Source of the DNA: Streptomyces solicavernae
GTDB lineage: Bacteria; Actinomycetota; Actinomycetes; Streptomycetales; Streptomycetaceae
DNA length: 64,000 bases
Assembly (NCBI RefSeq): GCF_029968095.1
Contig: NZ_JASCIR010000007.1
Span: 62,001-126,000, forward strand
Direction: 5' to 3'
Below are positions 52,289 to 60,716 of this stretch, one piece after another. Position 1 is the stretch's first letter, and the number at the start of each line of letters is the position of its first letter. The notes beneath the pieces are model-generated. The model saw only the letters and a list, made by a program, of their open reading frames with translations, searched no databases and was not told the DNA's origin. Position numbers and translations under genes: made by a program.

Positions 52289-52311
52289 ATCTCTGTACGA
52301 ACGACAGAGAT
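52289..52311 (-). terminator. Hairpin between pdxT and yebC
   Basis: ATCTCTGT (52289-52296) pairs perfectly with ACAGAGAT (52304-52311) around a 7-nt loop, starting 1 nt after the pdxT stop codon on the minus strand. It is an AT-rich stem for this genome, so a partial terminator or attenuator before yebC is likely. Confidence 0.5.
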
Positions 52312-52312
52312 C

Positions 52313-52912
52313 CTACCGGGACCCTGCCGGGTGCTTCTCCCGCACCATCTCCACGAACAGCTCGTGAACGCGGTGGTCACCGGTGAGCTCCGGGTGGAAC
52401 GACGTGGCGAGGGCGCCGCCCTGGCGTACGGCGACGATGTGGCCGTCGTGCTCGGCGAGCACCTCGGCGGCGGCGCCGACCGACTCGACCCAGGGGGCGC
52501 GGATGAAGACGCCCTCCACGCCGCCGATCCCGGACACCTCGACGGTCGCCTCGAAGGACTCGTTCTGTCGCCCGAAGGCGTTACGGCGCACGATCATGTC
52601 GATGCCGCCGAACGTCTCCTGGCCGGAGCGCGGGTCGAGGATCTTGTCGGCGAGCATGATCAGACCGGCGCAGCTGCCGTAGACCGGCATGCCGTTCCTG
52701 ATCCGCTCGCGCAGTGGCTCCGCGAGGCCGAAGAGGTCGGCCAGCTTGGAGATCGTGGTCGATTCGCCGCCGGGGATGACGAGCCCGTCGACCTCGGCCA
52801 GTTCTTCGGGGCGCCGCACCGGCCTGGCCACGGCGTCCGCCGCGGCCAGGGCGATGAGGTGCTCCCGTACGTCGCCCTGGAGGGCCAGGACGCCGATCAC
52901 AGGGGTGTTCAT
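52313..52912 (-). CDS. pdxT: Pyridoxal 5'-phosphate synthase glutaminase subunit
   Basis: Supplies ammonia to PdxS for vitamin B6 synthesis. The ATG at 52912 gives 199 aa. The class I-type glutaminase motifs are VIPGGESTT, the nucleophile Cys in [13 protein letters not shown] and the His/Glu pair in [14 protein letters not shown]. It is 5 nt from the pdxS stop, and the two form the 12+12 PLP synthase complex. Confidence 0.98.
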   Translation of the reverse strand: MNTPVIGVLALQGDVREHLIALAAADAVARPVRRPEELAEVDGLVIPGGESTTISKLADLFGLAEPLRERIRNGMPVYGSCAGLIMLADKILDPRSGQETFGGIDMIVRRNAFGRQNESFEATVEVSGIGGVEGVFIRAPWVESVGAAAEVLAEHDGHIVAVRQGGALATSFHPELTGDHRVHELFVEMVREKHPAGSR

Positions 52913-52917
52913 GGGTG

Positions 52918-53841
52918 TTACCAGCCGCGCTTCGCGTAACGCTCGGTCTCGGGGAGCTCGTCGCAGTTGATGCCGACCATGGCCTCGCCCAGGTTGCGGG
53001 AGGCGTCGGCGATGATCTTCGGGTCGTCGTAGAAGGTGGTGGCCTTCACGATGGCGGCGGCGCGCTTGGCCGGGTCGCCGGACTTGAAGATTCCGGAGCC
53101 GACGAAGACACCCTCGGCGCCGAGCTGACGCATCAGGGCGGCGTCGGCCGGGGTGGCCACGCCACCGGCGGAGAACAGCACGACCGGCAGCTTGCCGAGC
53201 TCGGCGACCTCCTTGACCAGCTCGTACGGGGCGCGCAGCTCCTTGGCGGCGGCGTACAGCTCGTTGTTGTCGTAGCCGCGCAGGCGGGCGATCTCGTTCT
53301 TGATCTGGCGCATGTGGCGGACGGCCTCGACGACGTTGCCGGTACCGGCCTCGCCCTTCGAGCGGATCATGGCCGCGCCCTCGGCGATGCGGCGCAGGGC
53401 CTCCCCCAGGTTGGTGGCGCCACAGACGAAGGGGGTGGTGAAGGCGAACTTGTCGCTGTGGTTGACCTCGTCGGCCGGGGTCAGTACCTCGGACTCGTCG
53501 ATGTAGTCCACGCCGAGGGACTGCAGGACCTGGGCCTCGACGAAGTGACCGATGCGGGACTTGGCCATGACCGGGATGGAGACGGCCTCGATGATGCCCT
53601 CGATCATGTCCGGGTCGGACATCCGGGCCACGCCGCCGTCCTTGCGGATGTCGGCCGGCACCCGCTCCAGGGCCATGACGGCGACGGCGCCCGCGTCCTC
53701 GGCGATCTTCGCCTGCTCCGGGGTGACCACGTCCATGATCACGCCGCCCTTGAGCTGCTCGGCCATGCCGCGCTTGACGCGCGCGGTGCCGGTCGCGGGG
53801 GTTTCGGTGGCCTGGGTGCTGGTGGTGGGCGTGCTGGACAC
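52918..53841 (-). CDS. pdxS: Pyridoxal 5'-phosphate synthase lyase subunit
   Basis: Makes PLP from ribose 5-phosphate, glyceraldehyde 3-phosphate and ammonia. The GTG at 53841 is preferred (307 aa) because GAGG lies 6 nt upstream; a GTG 12 nt earlier is possible. The TIM-barrel marks are [20 protein letters not shown] (first catalytic lysine region), [28 protein letters not shown] and [18 protein letters not shown]. It is the first gene of pdxS-pdxT, with the LemA-like gene upstream. Confidence 0.98.
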   Translation of the reverse strand: MSSTPTTSTQATETPATGTARVKRGMAEQLKGGVIMDVVTPEQAKIAEDAGAVAVMALERVPADIRKDGGVARMSDPDMIEGIIEAVSIPVMAKSRIGHFVEAQVLQSLGVDYIDESEVLTPADEVNHSDKFAFTTPFVCGATNLGEALRRIAEGAAMIRSKGEAGTGNVVEAVRHMRQIKNEIARLRGYDNNELYAAAKELRAPYELVKEVAELGKLPVVLFSAGGVATPADAALMRQLGAEGVFVGSGIFKSGDPAKRAAAIVKATTFYDDPKIIADASRNLGEAMVGINCDELPETERYAKRGW

Positions 53842-53983
53842 GGATGACCTCACTGGCGGGAAGGGGAATCTTGCTGCTCAGCAGCCAACCGTCCGCTTCA
53901 GGCCACAACAAGGGCCAATGGTGAGGCGGTGGCTCATTTTTCCCGCAGCCCGACAAAGGGCCAGGGTTCGCCGCACGGGCGTC

Positions 53984-54529
53984 CTACGAGGCGGCCCGGT
54001 CCGCGAGCGCCGTCGGCGGTTCGTCGTCCATCTCGAAGGCCATCGGGAACGGCGCGTGCCCGGCGAGCCGGAACCACCTCACCTTGCGGTGTCTGCGCAG
54101 GGCGCGGGCCGCGCGTACGGCGTCGTTGTGGAAGCGGCGGGCCATGGGGACCCTGCGGACGGCCTGGCCGAGTTCGTTCGCCGCGTCCTCGCCGCCCGGG
54201 GCCTCGCGTACGACGTCCATCTGGCCGGGTTCCGCGAAGATCGCCCGCAGGGCCTGGGAGAGCTCGCTCTCGGCGACCTCGCGGTGTTCCTCCTCGGCCT
54301 GCCGGGCCGCGTGCGCCGCTTCGTAGAGCACGATCGACGCGGCCGGGTCGAGCACGCCCGACGTGGCGAGTTCCTGCGCGACCGAGGCGCGGCGCAGCAA
54401 CTGCGCGTCGAGGGCGGCGCGGGCTGCGTCGATGCGCGCGTGCAGCCGGTCGAGGCGGCCCGCCGTCCAGCTCAAGTAGAGGCCGATCGCGAAGAGCGCT
54501 ACCGCGATCCAGATCAAGGTGGAGGTCAC
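53984..54529 (-). CDS. LemA-like membrane-anchored helical protein
   Basis: Encodes 181 aa from the GTG at 54527-54529, with GGCGGA-type sequence upstream. Residues about 3-23 (STLIWIAVALFAIGLYLSW) are a membrane helix. The rest is helical and charged. RLDRLHARIDAARAALDAQL, the RRFHNDAV segment and AGHAPFPMAFEMDDE resemble the LemA fold (NRVxxAWxxIDxxLxRR, YNDAV and GFxPxxFFE segments). This assignment is by pattern and is moderate. It lies upstream of pdxS in the same direction, 142 bp away; no functional link is known. Confidence 0.7.
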   Translation of the reverse strand: MTSTLIWIAVALFAIGLYLSWTAGRLDRLHARIDAARAALDAQLLRRASVAQELATSGVLDPAASIVLYEAAHAARQAEEEHREVAESELSQALRAIFAEPGQMDVVREAPGGEDAANELGQAVRRVPMARRFHNDAVRAARALRRHRKVRWFRLAGHAPFPMAFEMDDEPPTALADRAAS

Positions 54530-54917
54530 GGGCGGAAGGCTACCCGTGGGCGGGCCGGGCCCCGCAGCCGCGACGGCGGTCAGCACTGCCACAGGAACGC
54601 CGCCTTCCTGCACGCGCGCAGGCGAAGACGTGGCCGTGGCCACCGCCACCGAAGTCGGCGGCGGTGCGGTGGTCCTGACTCTCTTTCGAGCGAGGCGGTG
54701 AGCATCAGGGCACGGCGGCACGGCGGCACGCTGCGCAGTCGGGCGTCTCGGTGCCCTGGAGCCACTCCGGTGCGCGGCACCGCGGAGTCGGAGGCGGTCC
54801 GGCCGCCATGGATCAGCTGCATGCCTGAAGGCTAGGACGGGCCACTGACAACGCCGGTCCGGCAGCCGCCCGGCGCCCAAGTGCGGGCCCGGGCAGGCCC
54901 CCGGAAGGCGCCCGGCC
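54530..54917. other. 388-bp intergenic region without clear content
   Basis: Between the pimA-like gene stop and the LemA-like start. Several frames are open, as expected at this G+C content, but none has a ribosome site, biased codon pattern or recognisable product. GCACGGCG occurs three times in a row near 54712-54735. I see no perfect long hairpin to end the pimA-like transcript. Confidence 0.5.
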
Positions 54918-56078
54918 TCAGTCCCGCGCCAGCCCGAACCGCGCCCGCAGCCCGGTGCGTTCGTCGGTGTCGACCGATGCCGCGCCGTCCGTCACCGTCT
55001 CGTACACCGCGAGGATGTCCGCCCCGACCGTGGACCAGTCGAAGCGGCGGACGTGGGCGCTGCCGCGCCGGCGCAGTCCGTCCCGGCGCGCGGGGTCGCC
55101 GAGGAGGCGCACGGCGGCGTCCGCGAGCGCGTCGGCGTCCTCGTTGGCGAACAGCTCGCCCGCCGCGCCCTGGTCGAGGACCTGGGCGAACGCGTCGAGG
55201 TCGGAGGCGAGCACGGGCGCGGCCGCGGAGAGGGCCTCGACGAGGATGATCCCGAAGCTCTCGCCGCCGGTGTTGGGCGCCACGTACACGTCGACGCTGC
55301 GCAGCAGGCGGGCCTTGTCCTCGTCGCTGACCATGCCGAGGAACTCCACGCGCGAGCGCATGTCGAGCGGCAGCGTCGCGACGGCCTCCTCCTCGTCACC
55401 GCGCCCGGCGACGAGCAGGCGGGTCTGCGGGCGCTCCTCCAGGATCCTGGGCAGCGCCTTCATCAGCACCGGAAGCCCCTTGCGCGGCTCGTCGATGCGC
55501 CCGATGAACCCGATGGTCCCGCCCTGCCACTCGGGCTTCGGCTCGGCCTTCGCGAAGAAGTCGACGTCGACGCCGTTGGGGATCACGACCGCGTCGCCGC
55601 CCAGGTGCTCGACCAGGGTCCGGCGCGCGTACTCGCTGACCGCGATGCGCGCGCTGATCTTCTCCAGGGCGGGCTGCAGGATCGGGTACGCGGCGATCAT
55701 CGCGCGTGAGCGGGGGTTCGACGTGTGGAACGTCGCGACGATCGGCCCCTGCGCGGCCCAGCAGGTGAGCAGGCCGAGCGAGGGGGAGGCCGGTTCGTGG
55801 ATGTGGATGACGTCGAAGGTGCCGTCGTGCAGCCAGCGCCGCACACGCGCGGCGGACAGAAAGCCGAAGTTGAGGCGCGCCACGGAGCCGTTGTACGGAA
55901 CCGGAACGGCGCGCCCCGCGGAGACCACGTACGGCGGAAGCGGAGTGTCGTCGTCGGCGGGTGCGAGGACGGATACCTCGTGGCCCCAGCGGATGAGGTG
56001 CTCGGCGAGGTCGCGGATGTGGAACTGGACGCCGCCCGGCACGTCCCAGGAGTACGGGCAGACGATGCCGATCCTCAC
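54918..56078 (-). CDS. pimA: PimA-type glycosyltransferase (GT4), phosphatidylinositol mannosyltransferase
   Basis: Predicted to transfer mannose from GDP-mannose to phosphatidyl-myo-inositol at the cytoplasmic membrane face. The GTG at 56076-56078 (VRIGIVCPYSWDVPGGVQFH) overlaps the upstream acyltransferase stop by 4 nt and gives 386 aa. The two Rossmann domains are clear: GGVQFHIRDLAEHLIRWGH and FDVIHIHEPASPS in the first, TIGFIGRIDEPRKGLPVLM and VYVAPNTGGESFGIILVEAL (the E-x7-E pattern) in the second. Context with PIP synthase and a PatA-like acyltransferase supports PIM synthesis; the exact sugar is inferred. Confidence 0.9.
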   Translation of the reverse strand: MRIGIVCPYSWDVPGGVQFHIRDLAEHLIRWGHEVSVLAPADDDTPLPPYVVSAGRAVPVPYNGSVARLNFGFLSAARVRRWLHDGTFDVIHIHEPASPSLGLLTCWAAQGPIVATFHTSNPRSRAMIAAYPILQPALEKISARIAVSEYARRTLVEHLGGDAVVIPNGVDVDFFAKAEPKPEWQGGTIGFIGRIDEPRKGLPVLMKALPRILEERPQTRLLVAGRGDEEEAVATLPLDMRSRVEFLGMVSDEDKARLLRSVDVYVAPNTGGESFGIILVEALSAAAPVLASDLDAFAQVLDQGAAGELFANEDADALADAAVRLLGDPARRDGLRRRGSAHVRRFDWSTVGADILAVYETVTDGAASVDTDERTGLRARFGLARD

Positions 56079-57010
56079 TCGGTCACCTCGGACGCAGCCC
56101 CGTCGGGCGCCTTGGCGGGGTCCAGGTCGGCGAGCCACAGTCGTTGCAGCATGTGCCAGTCCTCCGGGTGGTCGGCGATACCGGTGGCGAAGGCGTCGGC
56201 CAGCGCCTGTGTCATGACAGACGTCTTCTCGTCCCGTGTGCCTGTCTCCGGTACTTCGATGGGCGGATGGACCCGGCCCTTCATGACGGCGCTCTCGTCG
56301 TACCAGAGGGTGACGGGGAGCAGCAGTGCGCCGGTCTGCTGGGCGAGCATCGCGGGGCCGGCCGGCATGCGCGTGGTCTCACCGAAGAACTTCACCTCGA
56401 CGCCGGACGCGGACAGGTCCCGGTCGGCGACCAGACAGACCAGGCCTCCCGCGCGGAGCCTGCGCGCGAGTGTGCCGAAGGCCGAGCCGCCGGTGTGCGG
56501 CAGGACCTCCATGCCGAGGCTGCCGCGGTAGGCCACGAAGCGGTCGTACAGCGTCTCGGGCTTGAGCCGTTCCTGGACGGTGGTGAACGGCGTCTCCAGC
56601 TTGGTGGTGACCCAGGCGCCCGCGAGGTCCCAGTTGGCGAGGTGCGGAAGGGCGAGGATCACGCCCTTGTCGGAGGCGAGGCCGTCCGTCAGGTAGTGCA
56701 CGTCCTTGGGCGCGAAACCGTTCGCCATACGGTCCTTGCTCCAGGCCGGCAGCCGGAAGGACTCCATCCAGTAGCGCATGTACGAGCGCATGCCCGCCTT
56801 GGAGAGGGCGGCGAGGCGCTCGGGGCTCGCATCCGGCACCACGCGCGCGTAGTTGGCCTCCAGCCGCTGGACACCCTTGCCGCGGCGCTTCCACGCGAGG
56901 TCGGCGATGCCGCGCCCGAGGCGGACGGCGACGGGCTCGGGGAGCTTCTTCACCGCGGACCAGCCGAGCCCGTACAGGGCGTCGGTGAGTTTCTCCTGTG
57001 CCTTGCTCAT
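56075..57010 (-). CDS. Phosphatidylinositol mannoside acyltransferase (LpxL/PatA family)
   Basis: Encodes 311 aa starting at the ATG at 57008-57010, which overlaps the pgsA stop by 4 nt. The acyltransferase motif is ALPHLANWDLAG, with His123 and Asp128 as the HX4D pair; later KFFGETTRMPAGPAMLAQQT and LLPVTLWYDES match the lipid A acyltransferase superfamily. In mycobacteria the homologue PatA acylates the mannose of PIM1, and the gene order here (PIP synthase, acyltransferase, PimA) is the same. The acyl donor is presumably acyl-CoA or acyl-ACP. The open frame continues upstream through pgsA, but that is an antisense-free shadow of pgsA in another frame. Confidence 0.92.
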   Translation of the reverse strand: MSKAQEKLTDALYGLGWSAVKKLPEPVAVRLGRGIADLAWKRRGKGVQRLEANYARVVPDASPERLAALSKAGMRSYMRYWMESFRLPAWSKDRMANGFAPKDVHYLTDGLASDKGVILALPHLANWDLAGAWVTTKLETPFTTVQERLKPETLYDRFVAYRGSLGMEVLPHTGGSAFGTLARRLRAGGLVCLVADRDLSASGVEVKFFGETTRMPAGPAMLAQQTGALLLPVTLWYDESAVMKGRVHPPIEVPETGTRDEKTSVMTQALADAFATGIADHPEDWHMLQRLWLADLDPAKAPDGAASEVTE

Positions 57011-57885
57011 GACGTGGCCTCGCTCCCCCGCGCCTCGCTGCCGCTCGGCTCTGCTTCTTCTGTGCCGGTTTTCGTCCTGGCCGCCACTTCTTCTGTGCCG
57101 GTTTTCGTCCTGGCCGCCACTTCTTCTGTGCCGGTTTTCGTCCCGGCCGCCACTTCTTCTGTGCCGGTTTTCGTCCCGGCCGTCACTTCTTCTGTGCCGG
57201 TCTTCGTCCCCGCCGCCACGTCCTCTGTGCCGGTTTTGGTCTCCGTCGCCGTGGCCGCGTCCGCTTCCGCGGATTCCCGTCGTACGGTCACCACCCGCTG
57301 GCCGAGGGTCACGGCGCTGCCGACGGCGACGATCCACAGGGCGATCGGCAGCAGGACGTCGATACCGGGCACCCCGAAGGCGTGCAGTCCGGCGAGACCG
57401 GCCGCGACCAGCGAGATGACGAGCCGCTCGGCCCGCTCGATCAGACCGTTCACCGCGACAGGCAGCCCGATCGACTCCCCGCGCGCCTTCGTGTACGAGA
57501 CCACCTGGCCGCTGGCCAGGCAGAAGATGGACACCGCGCACATCATGTCGCTGTCGCCACGGCCCGCGTACCAGAGCGCGAAGCCGCCGAAGATCGCGCC
57601 GTCCGCGACCCGGTCGAGCGTGGAGTCCAGGAAGGCACCCCAGCGGCTGGAGATGCCCGCCTGCCGGGCCATGTTTCCGTCGACCAGGTCCGAGAACACG
57701 AACAGCGTGATGACGATCGTGCCCCAGAAGAACTCGCCCCGGGGGAAGAAGACCAGCGCACCCGCCACGACACCCGCGGTGCCGATCAGCGTGACCGCGT
57801 CCGGGCTGACTCCCCGGCGGAGCAGAAACGCGGCGAACGGTGTGAGGACACGCGTGAAGAACGCACGCGCGTACTTGTTCAGCAT
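57007..57885 (-). CDS. Phosphatidylinositol phosphate synthase with repetitive C-terminal tail
   Basis: CDP-alcohol phosphatidyltransferase joining CDP-diacylglycerol and inositol phosphate. The ATG at 57883-57885 (MLNKYARAFFTRVLTPFAAF) gives 292 aa. The metal-binding motif D(x)2DG(x)2AR(x)8G(x)3D(x)3D is complete: Asp66, Asp69, Gly70, Ala73, Arg74, Gly83, Asp87, Asp91. About six membrane helices fill residues 10-215. The last 65 residues are an extra tail of 11-residue repeats (KTGTEEVAAGT and variants) encoded by a 33-bp tandem repeat. The core enzyme ends near residue 225, so the tail is not needed for the fold. First gene of the coupled PIM set. Confidence 0.93.
   Translation of the reverse strand: MLNKYARAFFTRVLTPFAAFLLRRGVSPDAVTLIGTAGVVAGALVFFPRGEFFWGTIVITLFVFSDLVDGNMARQAGISSRWGAFLDSTLDRVADGAIFGGFALWYAGRGDSDMMCAVSIFCLASGQVVSYTKARGESIGLPVAVNGLIERAERLVISLVAAGLAGLHAFGVPGIDVLLPIALWIVAVGSAVTLGQRVVTVRRESAEADAATATETKTGTEDVAAGTKTGTEEVTAGTKTGTEEVAAGTKTGTEEVAARTKTGTEEVAARTKTGTEEAEPSGSEARGSEATS
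57055..57252. repeat. 33-bp tandem repeat in the PIP synthase gene
   Basis: Six 33-bp units; the first three (57055-57153) differ by a single base and the others by one to several. They encode 11-residue units of the KTGTEEVAAGT type at the C-terminus. The 33-bp period keeps the frame, so copy number can vary without loss of the downstream overlap. Confidence 0.95.
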
Positions 57886-58257
57886 GGCCTTGAAGCCTTC
57901 CCAACGGGAGTGGCGGGCCGCGCGGCCCCTGCGGCCACCGGCGGCCCCATCGTAGCCACGGACCCTGTCGGTCCACCTCGTGAGCCCCTTCGGTCCCCGT
58001 ACGCGTCCCCGTGCACGTCCCCGTACGCGTCCCCGTGCGCGTCCCCGTACGCGTCCCCGTACGCGTCCCCGTACGCGTCTCCAGGTGCGTCTCCGGGCAC
58101 GCGCGATCGCGTACGACGTATGGACGCGCCGTGAAGCGAGTGGAAAGCTCGAAGGCACCGCGGGCGTCATCGGAGCCGCCGGCACACGCGGTCCCACGCG
58201 CGTCCGCGCCCTCTCCCCTCACCGTGCGAGAAATCGGGAGCCTTCGGGAGGCACAGC
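57886..58257. promoter_or_regulatory. Divergent region between PIP synthase and EF-G-like genes
   Basis: These 372 bp contain the 12-bp repeat array (57995-58078) and no convincing gene. Promoters for both directions should lie here. ATCGCGTACGACGTATGG near 58105 is a less GC-rich patch, but I could not identify a reliable promoter. Confidence 0.4.
57995..58078. repeat. 12-bp tandem repeat, 7 copies
   Basis: Seven 12-bp units with consensus CCCCGTACGCGT; five are identical and two have GTGCACGT or GTGCGCGT instead of GTACGCGT. Each unit ends in ACGCGT, a palindrome. An eighth degenerate unit follows to 58090. The array is in the divergent region between PIP synthase and EF-G-like genes. Confidence 0.95.
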
Positions 58258-60462
58258 ATGGGCGACAAGGCAAGTGCACATACCGGGGCCGCCGGCAGGG
58301 CGCCCACGGCCGACCACCCCCGTTCCGTACGGAACGTGGTGCTGGTCGGCCACAGCGGTTCCGGCAAGACGACTCTGGTGGAGGCCCTCGCGCTGACCGC
58401 GGGGGTGATGAACCGGGCGGGCCGCGTGGAGGACGGCGGCACCGTCTCCGACTACGACGAGATCGAGCACCGACAGCAGCGCTCGATCCAGCTGTCCCTG
58501 GTCCCGGTGGAGTGGGGCGGCGTCAAGATCAATCTGCTCGACACCCCCGGATACGCCGATTTCGTCGGCGAGTTGAGGGCCGGTCTGCGCGCCGCGGACG
58601 CGGCCCTCTTCGTCGTCTCGGCCGCCGAGGGCACGGAGGGCGTCACCGGCGCCACCCGCATGGTGTGGGACGAGTGCGCGGCAGTGGGCATGCCACGGGC
58701 AATCGTCGTCACGCACCTGGAGGCGGCACGCGCCGACTTCGACGCGATGACCGGCAGCTGCGCGGCGACCTTCGGCGGGGACGACCCGGACGCCGTGATC
58801 CCGCTGTATCTGCCGCAGTACGGGGAGGAGGGCCCGGACGGGCACGCTCCGGTGACCGGTCTGGTCGGACTGCTGTCGCAGCGGGTCTTCGACTACGCGT
58901 CGGGCGAGCGCAAGGAGCTGGATCCGGACGGCGAACAGGAGGCGCGGATCGCTCAGGCCCGTAGCAGGCTCATCGAGGGGATCATCGCGGAGAGCGAGGA
59001 CGAGACCCTCATGGACCGCTACCTGGGCGGCGAGACCATCGACTACAAGACGCTGGTGGAGGATCTGGAGCGCGCGGTGGCGCGCGGCGTCTTCCACCCG
59101 GTGCTCGCCGCGGCGCCGGCCGCCGACGGCGCGCGGCAGGGCCTCGGCACGGTCGAGCTCCTGGAGCTGATCACGGGCGGTTTCCCGACGCCCCTGGAGC
59201 GGGACACACCGGCCGTCACGACTCCGGACGGCACCGCGCGTGCGGCGCTTTCCTGCGACCCGCAGGGCCCGCTCGCCGCCGAGGTCGTGAAGACGTCGTC
59301 CGACCCCTATGTGGGACGGATCTCGCTGGTACGGGTCTTCTCCGGCACGCTGCGCGCGGACGACACGGTGCATGTCTCGGGGCACGGTCTGGCCGACCGC
59401 GGCCACGAGGACCACGACGTCGACGAGCGCGTCGGCGCCCTCTCCTCGCCGTTCGGCAAACAGCAGCGCACCCTGTCGCAGTGCATCGCGGGCGACCTCG
59501 CCTGCGTGGCGAAACTGAACCGCGCGGAGACCGGGGACACCTTGTCCGCCAAGGACGACCCGCTCCTCATGGAGCCGTGGAGCATGCCGGACCCGCTGCT
59601 TCCGCTGGCGATCAGGGCGCACAGCAAACCCGACGAGGACAAGCTGTCGCAGGGCCTGGCCCGCCTGGTCGCCGAGGATCCGACGATGCGCCTGGAGCAG
59701 AACCAGGACACCCACCAGGTGGTCCTGTGGTGCCTGGGCGAGGCGCACCAGGACGTGGCCCTCGAACGGCTCCGCAGCCGCTACGGCGTCCAGGTCGACG
59801 TCGTGCCGCACCGCGTCGCCCTGCGCGAGACGTTCGGCGCGAAGGCCGCGGGCCGCGGCCGCCACGTCAAACAGTCCGGCGGGCACGGGCAGTTCGCGAT
59901 CTGCGAGATCGAGGTGGAGCCGTTGCCCGGCGGCAGCGGCGTGGAGTTCGTCGACAAGGTCGTCGGCGGCGCCGTGCCGCGGCAGTTCATCGCGTCCGTG
60001 GAGAAGGGCGTGCGGGCGCAGGCGGCGCGCGGGATCGGCCCAAGCCCGCTGGTCGACGTGCGCGTCACACTCCTGGACGGCAAGGCACACTCCGTCGACT
60101 CGTCCGACGCCGCGTTCCAGACGGCCGGCGCGCTCGCCCTGCGCGAGGCCGCGGCGGACGCGCCGATCCATGTCCTCGAACCCGTCGCTGAGGTGAGCGT
60201 GCTCGTCGGCGACGCGTACGTCGGCTCCGTGATGAGCGATCTGTCGGGGCGGCGGGGCCGGGTCGTCGGCACCGAGCAGTCGCCCGGCGGCCGCACACTC
60301 GTACGGGCCGAGGTGCCGGAGATCGAGATCGGCCGGTACGCGGTTGATCTGCGCTCGCTGGCTCATGGAACGGGCCGTTTCAGCCGTAGTTACGTCCGGC
60401 ACGAACCGATGCCCGCCCCGCTGGCGGCGAAGCTGCGTGAGGCGGCCGACCAGGACGCCTGA
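58258..60462 (+). CDS. Elongation factor G-like protein (EF-G2 type) with non-canonical G4 motif
   Basis: Encodes 734 aa with all five EF-G domains. The P-loop is GHSGSGKT (residues 31-38) and the switch II motif DTPGY (95-99). The guanine-specificity motif NKxD is replaced by THLE (residues 152-155, IVVTHLEAARADFD). The domain IV loop region reads GGHGQFAICEIEVEPLPGGS, and domain V ends with SDLSGRRGRVVG and YAVDLRSLAHGTGRFS. This is the FusA2-like paralogue, distinct from the canonical fusA in the str operon. It probably does not replace EF-G; ribosome-associated or stress roles are possible. Strong signals of a normal gene (length, codon use) argue against decay. Confidence 0.9.
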   Translation: MGDKASAHTGAAGRAPTADHPRSVRNVVLVGHSGSGKTTLVEALALTAGVMNRAGRVEDGGTVSDYDEIEHRQQRSIQLSLVPVEWGGVKINLLDTPGYADFVGELRAGLRAADAALFVVSAAEGTEGVTGATRMVWDECAAVGMPRAIVVTHLEAARADFDAMTGSCAATFGGDDPDAVIPLYLPQYGEEGPDGHAPVTGLVGLLSQRVFDYASGERKELDPDGEQEARIAQARSRLIEGIIAESEDETLMDRYLGGETIDYKTLVEDLERAVARGVFHPVLAAAPAADGARQGLGTVELLELITGGFPTPLERDTPAVTTPDGTARAALSCDPQGPLAAEVVKTSSDPYVGRISLVRVFSGTLRADDTVHVSGHGLADRGHEDHDVDERVGALSSPFGKQQRTLSQCIAGDLACVAKLNRAETGDTLSAKDDPLLMEPWSMPDPLLPLAIRAHSKPDEDKLSQGLARLVAEDPTMRLEQNQDTHQVVLWCLGEAHQDVALERLRSRYGVQVDVVPHRVALRETFGAKAAGRGRHVKQSGGHGQFAICEIEVEPLPGGSGVEFVDKVVGGAVPRQFIASVEKGVRAQAARGIGPSPLVDVRVTLLDGKAHSVDSSDAAFQTAGALALREAAADAPIHVLEPVAEVSVLVGDAYVGSVMSDLSGRRGRVVGTEQSPGGRTLVRAEVPEIEIGRYAVDLRSLAHGTGRFSRSYVRHEPMPAPLAAKLREAADQDA

Positions 60463-60546
60463 CCGCCCCGACCCGGTCCGTCGCCGCGATCCGGCAGGGC
60501 ACGGCGGCGGACGGCCGGCGCGCCGCGGCCGGGCGCCGGTGGGCCT

Positions 60547-60580
60547 GCCGCCCGTCCCCACCCGTGCCGGGACGGGCGGC
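60547..60580 (+). terminator. Hairpin after EF-G-like gene
   Basis: A perfect 12-bp stem (GCCGCCCGTCCC at 60547-60558 with 60569-60580) and a 10-nt loop, 84 bp after the stop codon. It separates the EF-G-like gene from the next plus-strand gene. Confidence 0.8.
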
Positions 60581-60716
60581 ATTCGGCCGCCCGATGACGG
60601 ATGTCAGTGCGCCCCGATACATTGAAGATCTGCTGGGCAGTGCGGTCAACGGCCGTACGGGGTAGGGAAGTCGGGAAGGGCCGCAGAGCAGCTGCGGTGC
60701 GGCGAGGGGGCTTGTA

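Noticed and set aside
52313..53956. Apparent fusion of PdxT with a long N-terminal extension
   Set aside because: The extension is pdxS read in another frame; pdxT has its own ATG at 52912 with the family N-terminus.
54580..54822. 80-codon open frame on the minus strand in the gap before the LemA-like gene
   Set aside because: No ribosome site, Arg/Pro-rich composition typical of shadow frames, and no recognisable product.
56075..58279. Apparent 734-aa fusion protein containing the PatA-like acyltransferase
   Set aside because: The upstream 420 codons are an out-of-frame reading of the PIP synthase gene and its promoter region. The acyltransferase has its own ATG overlapping the PIP synthase stop.
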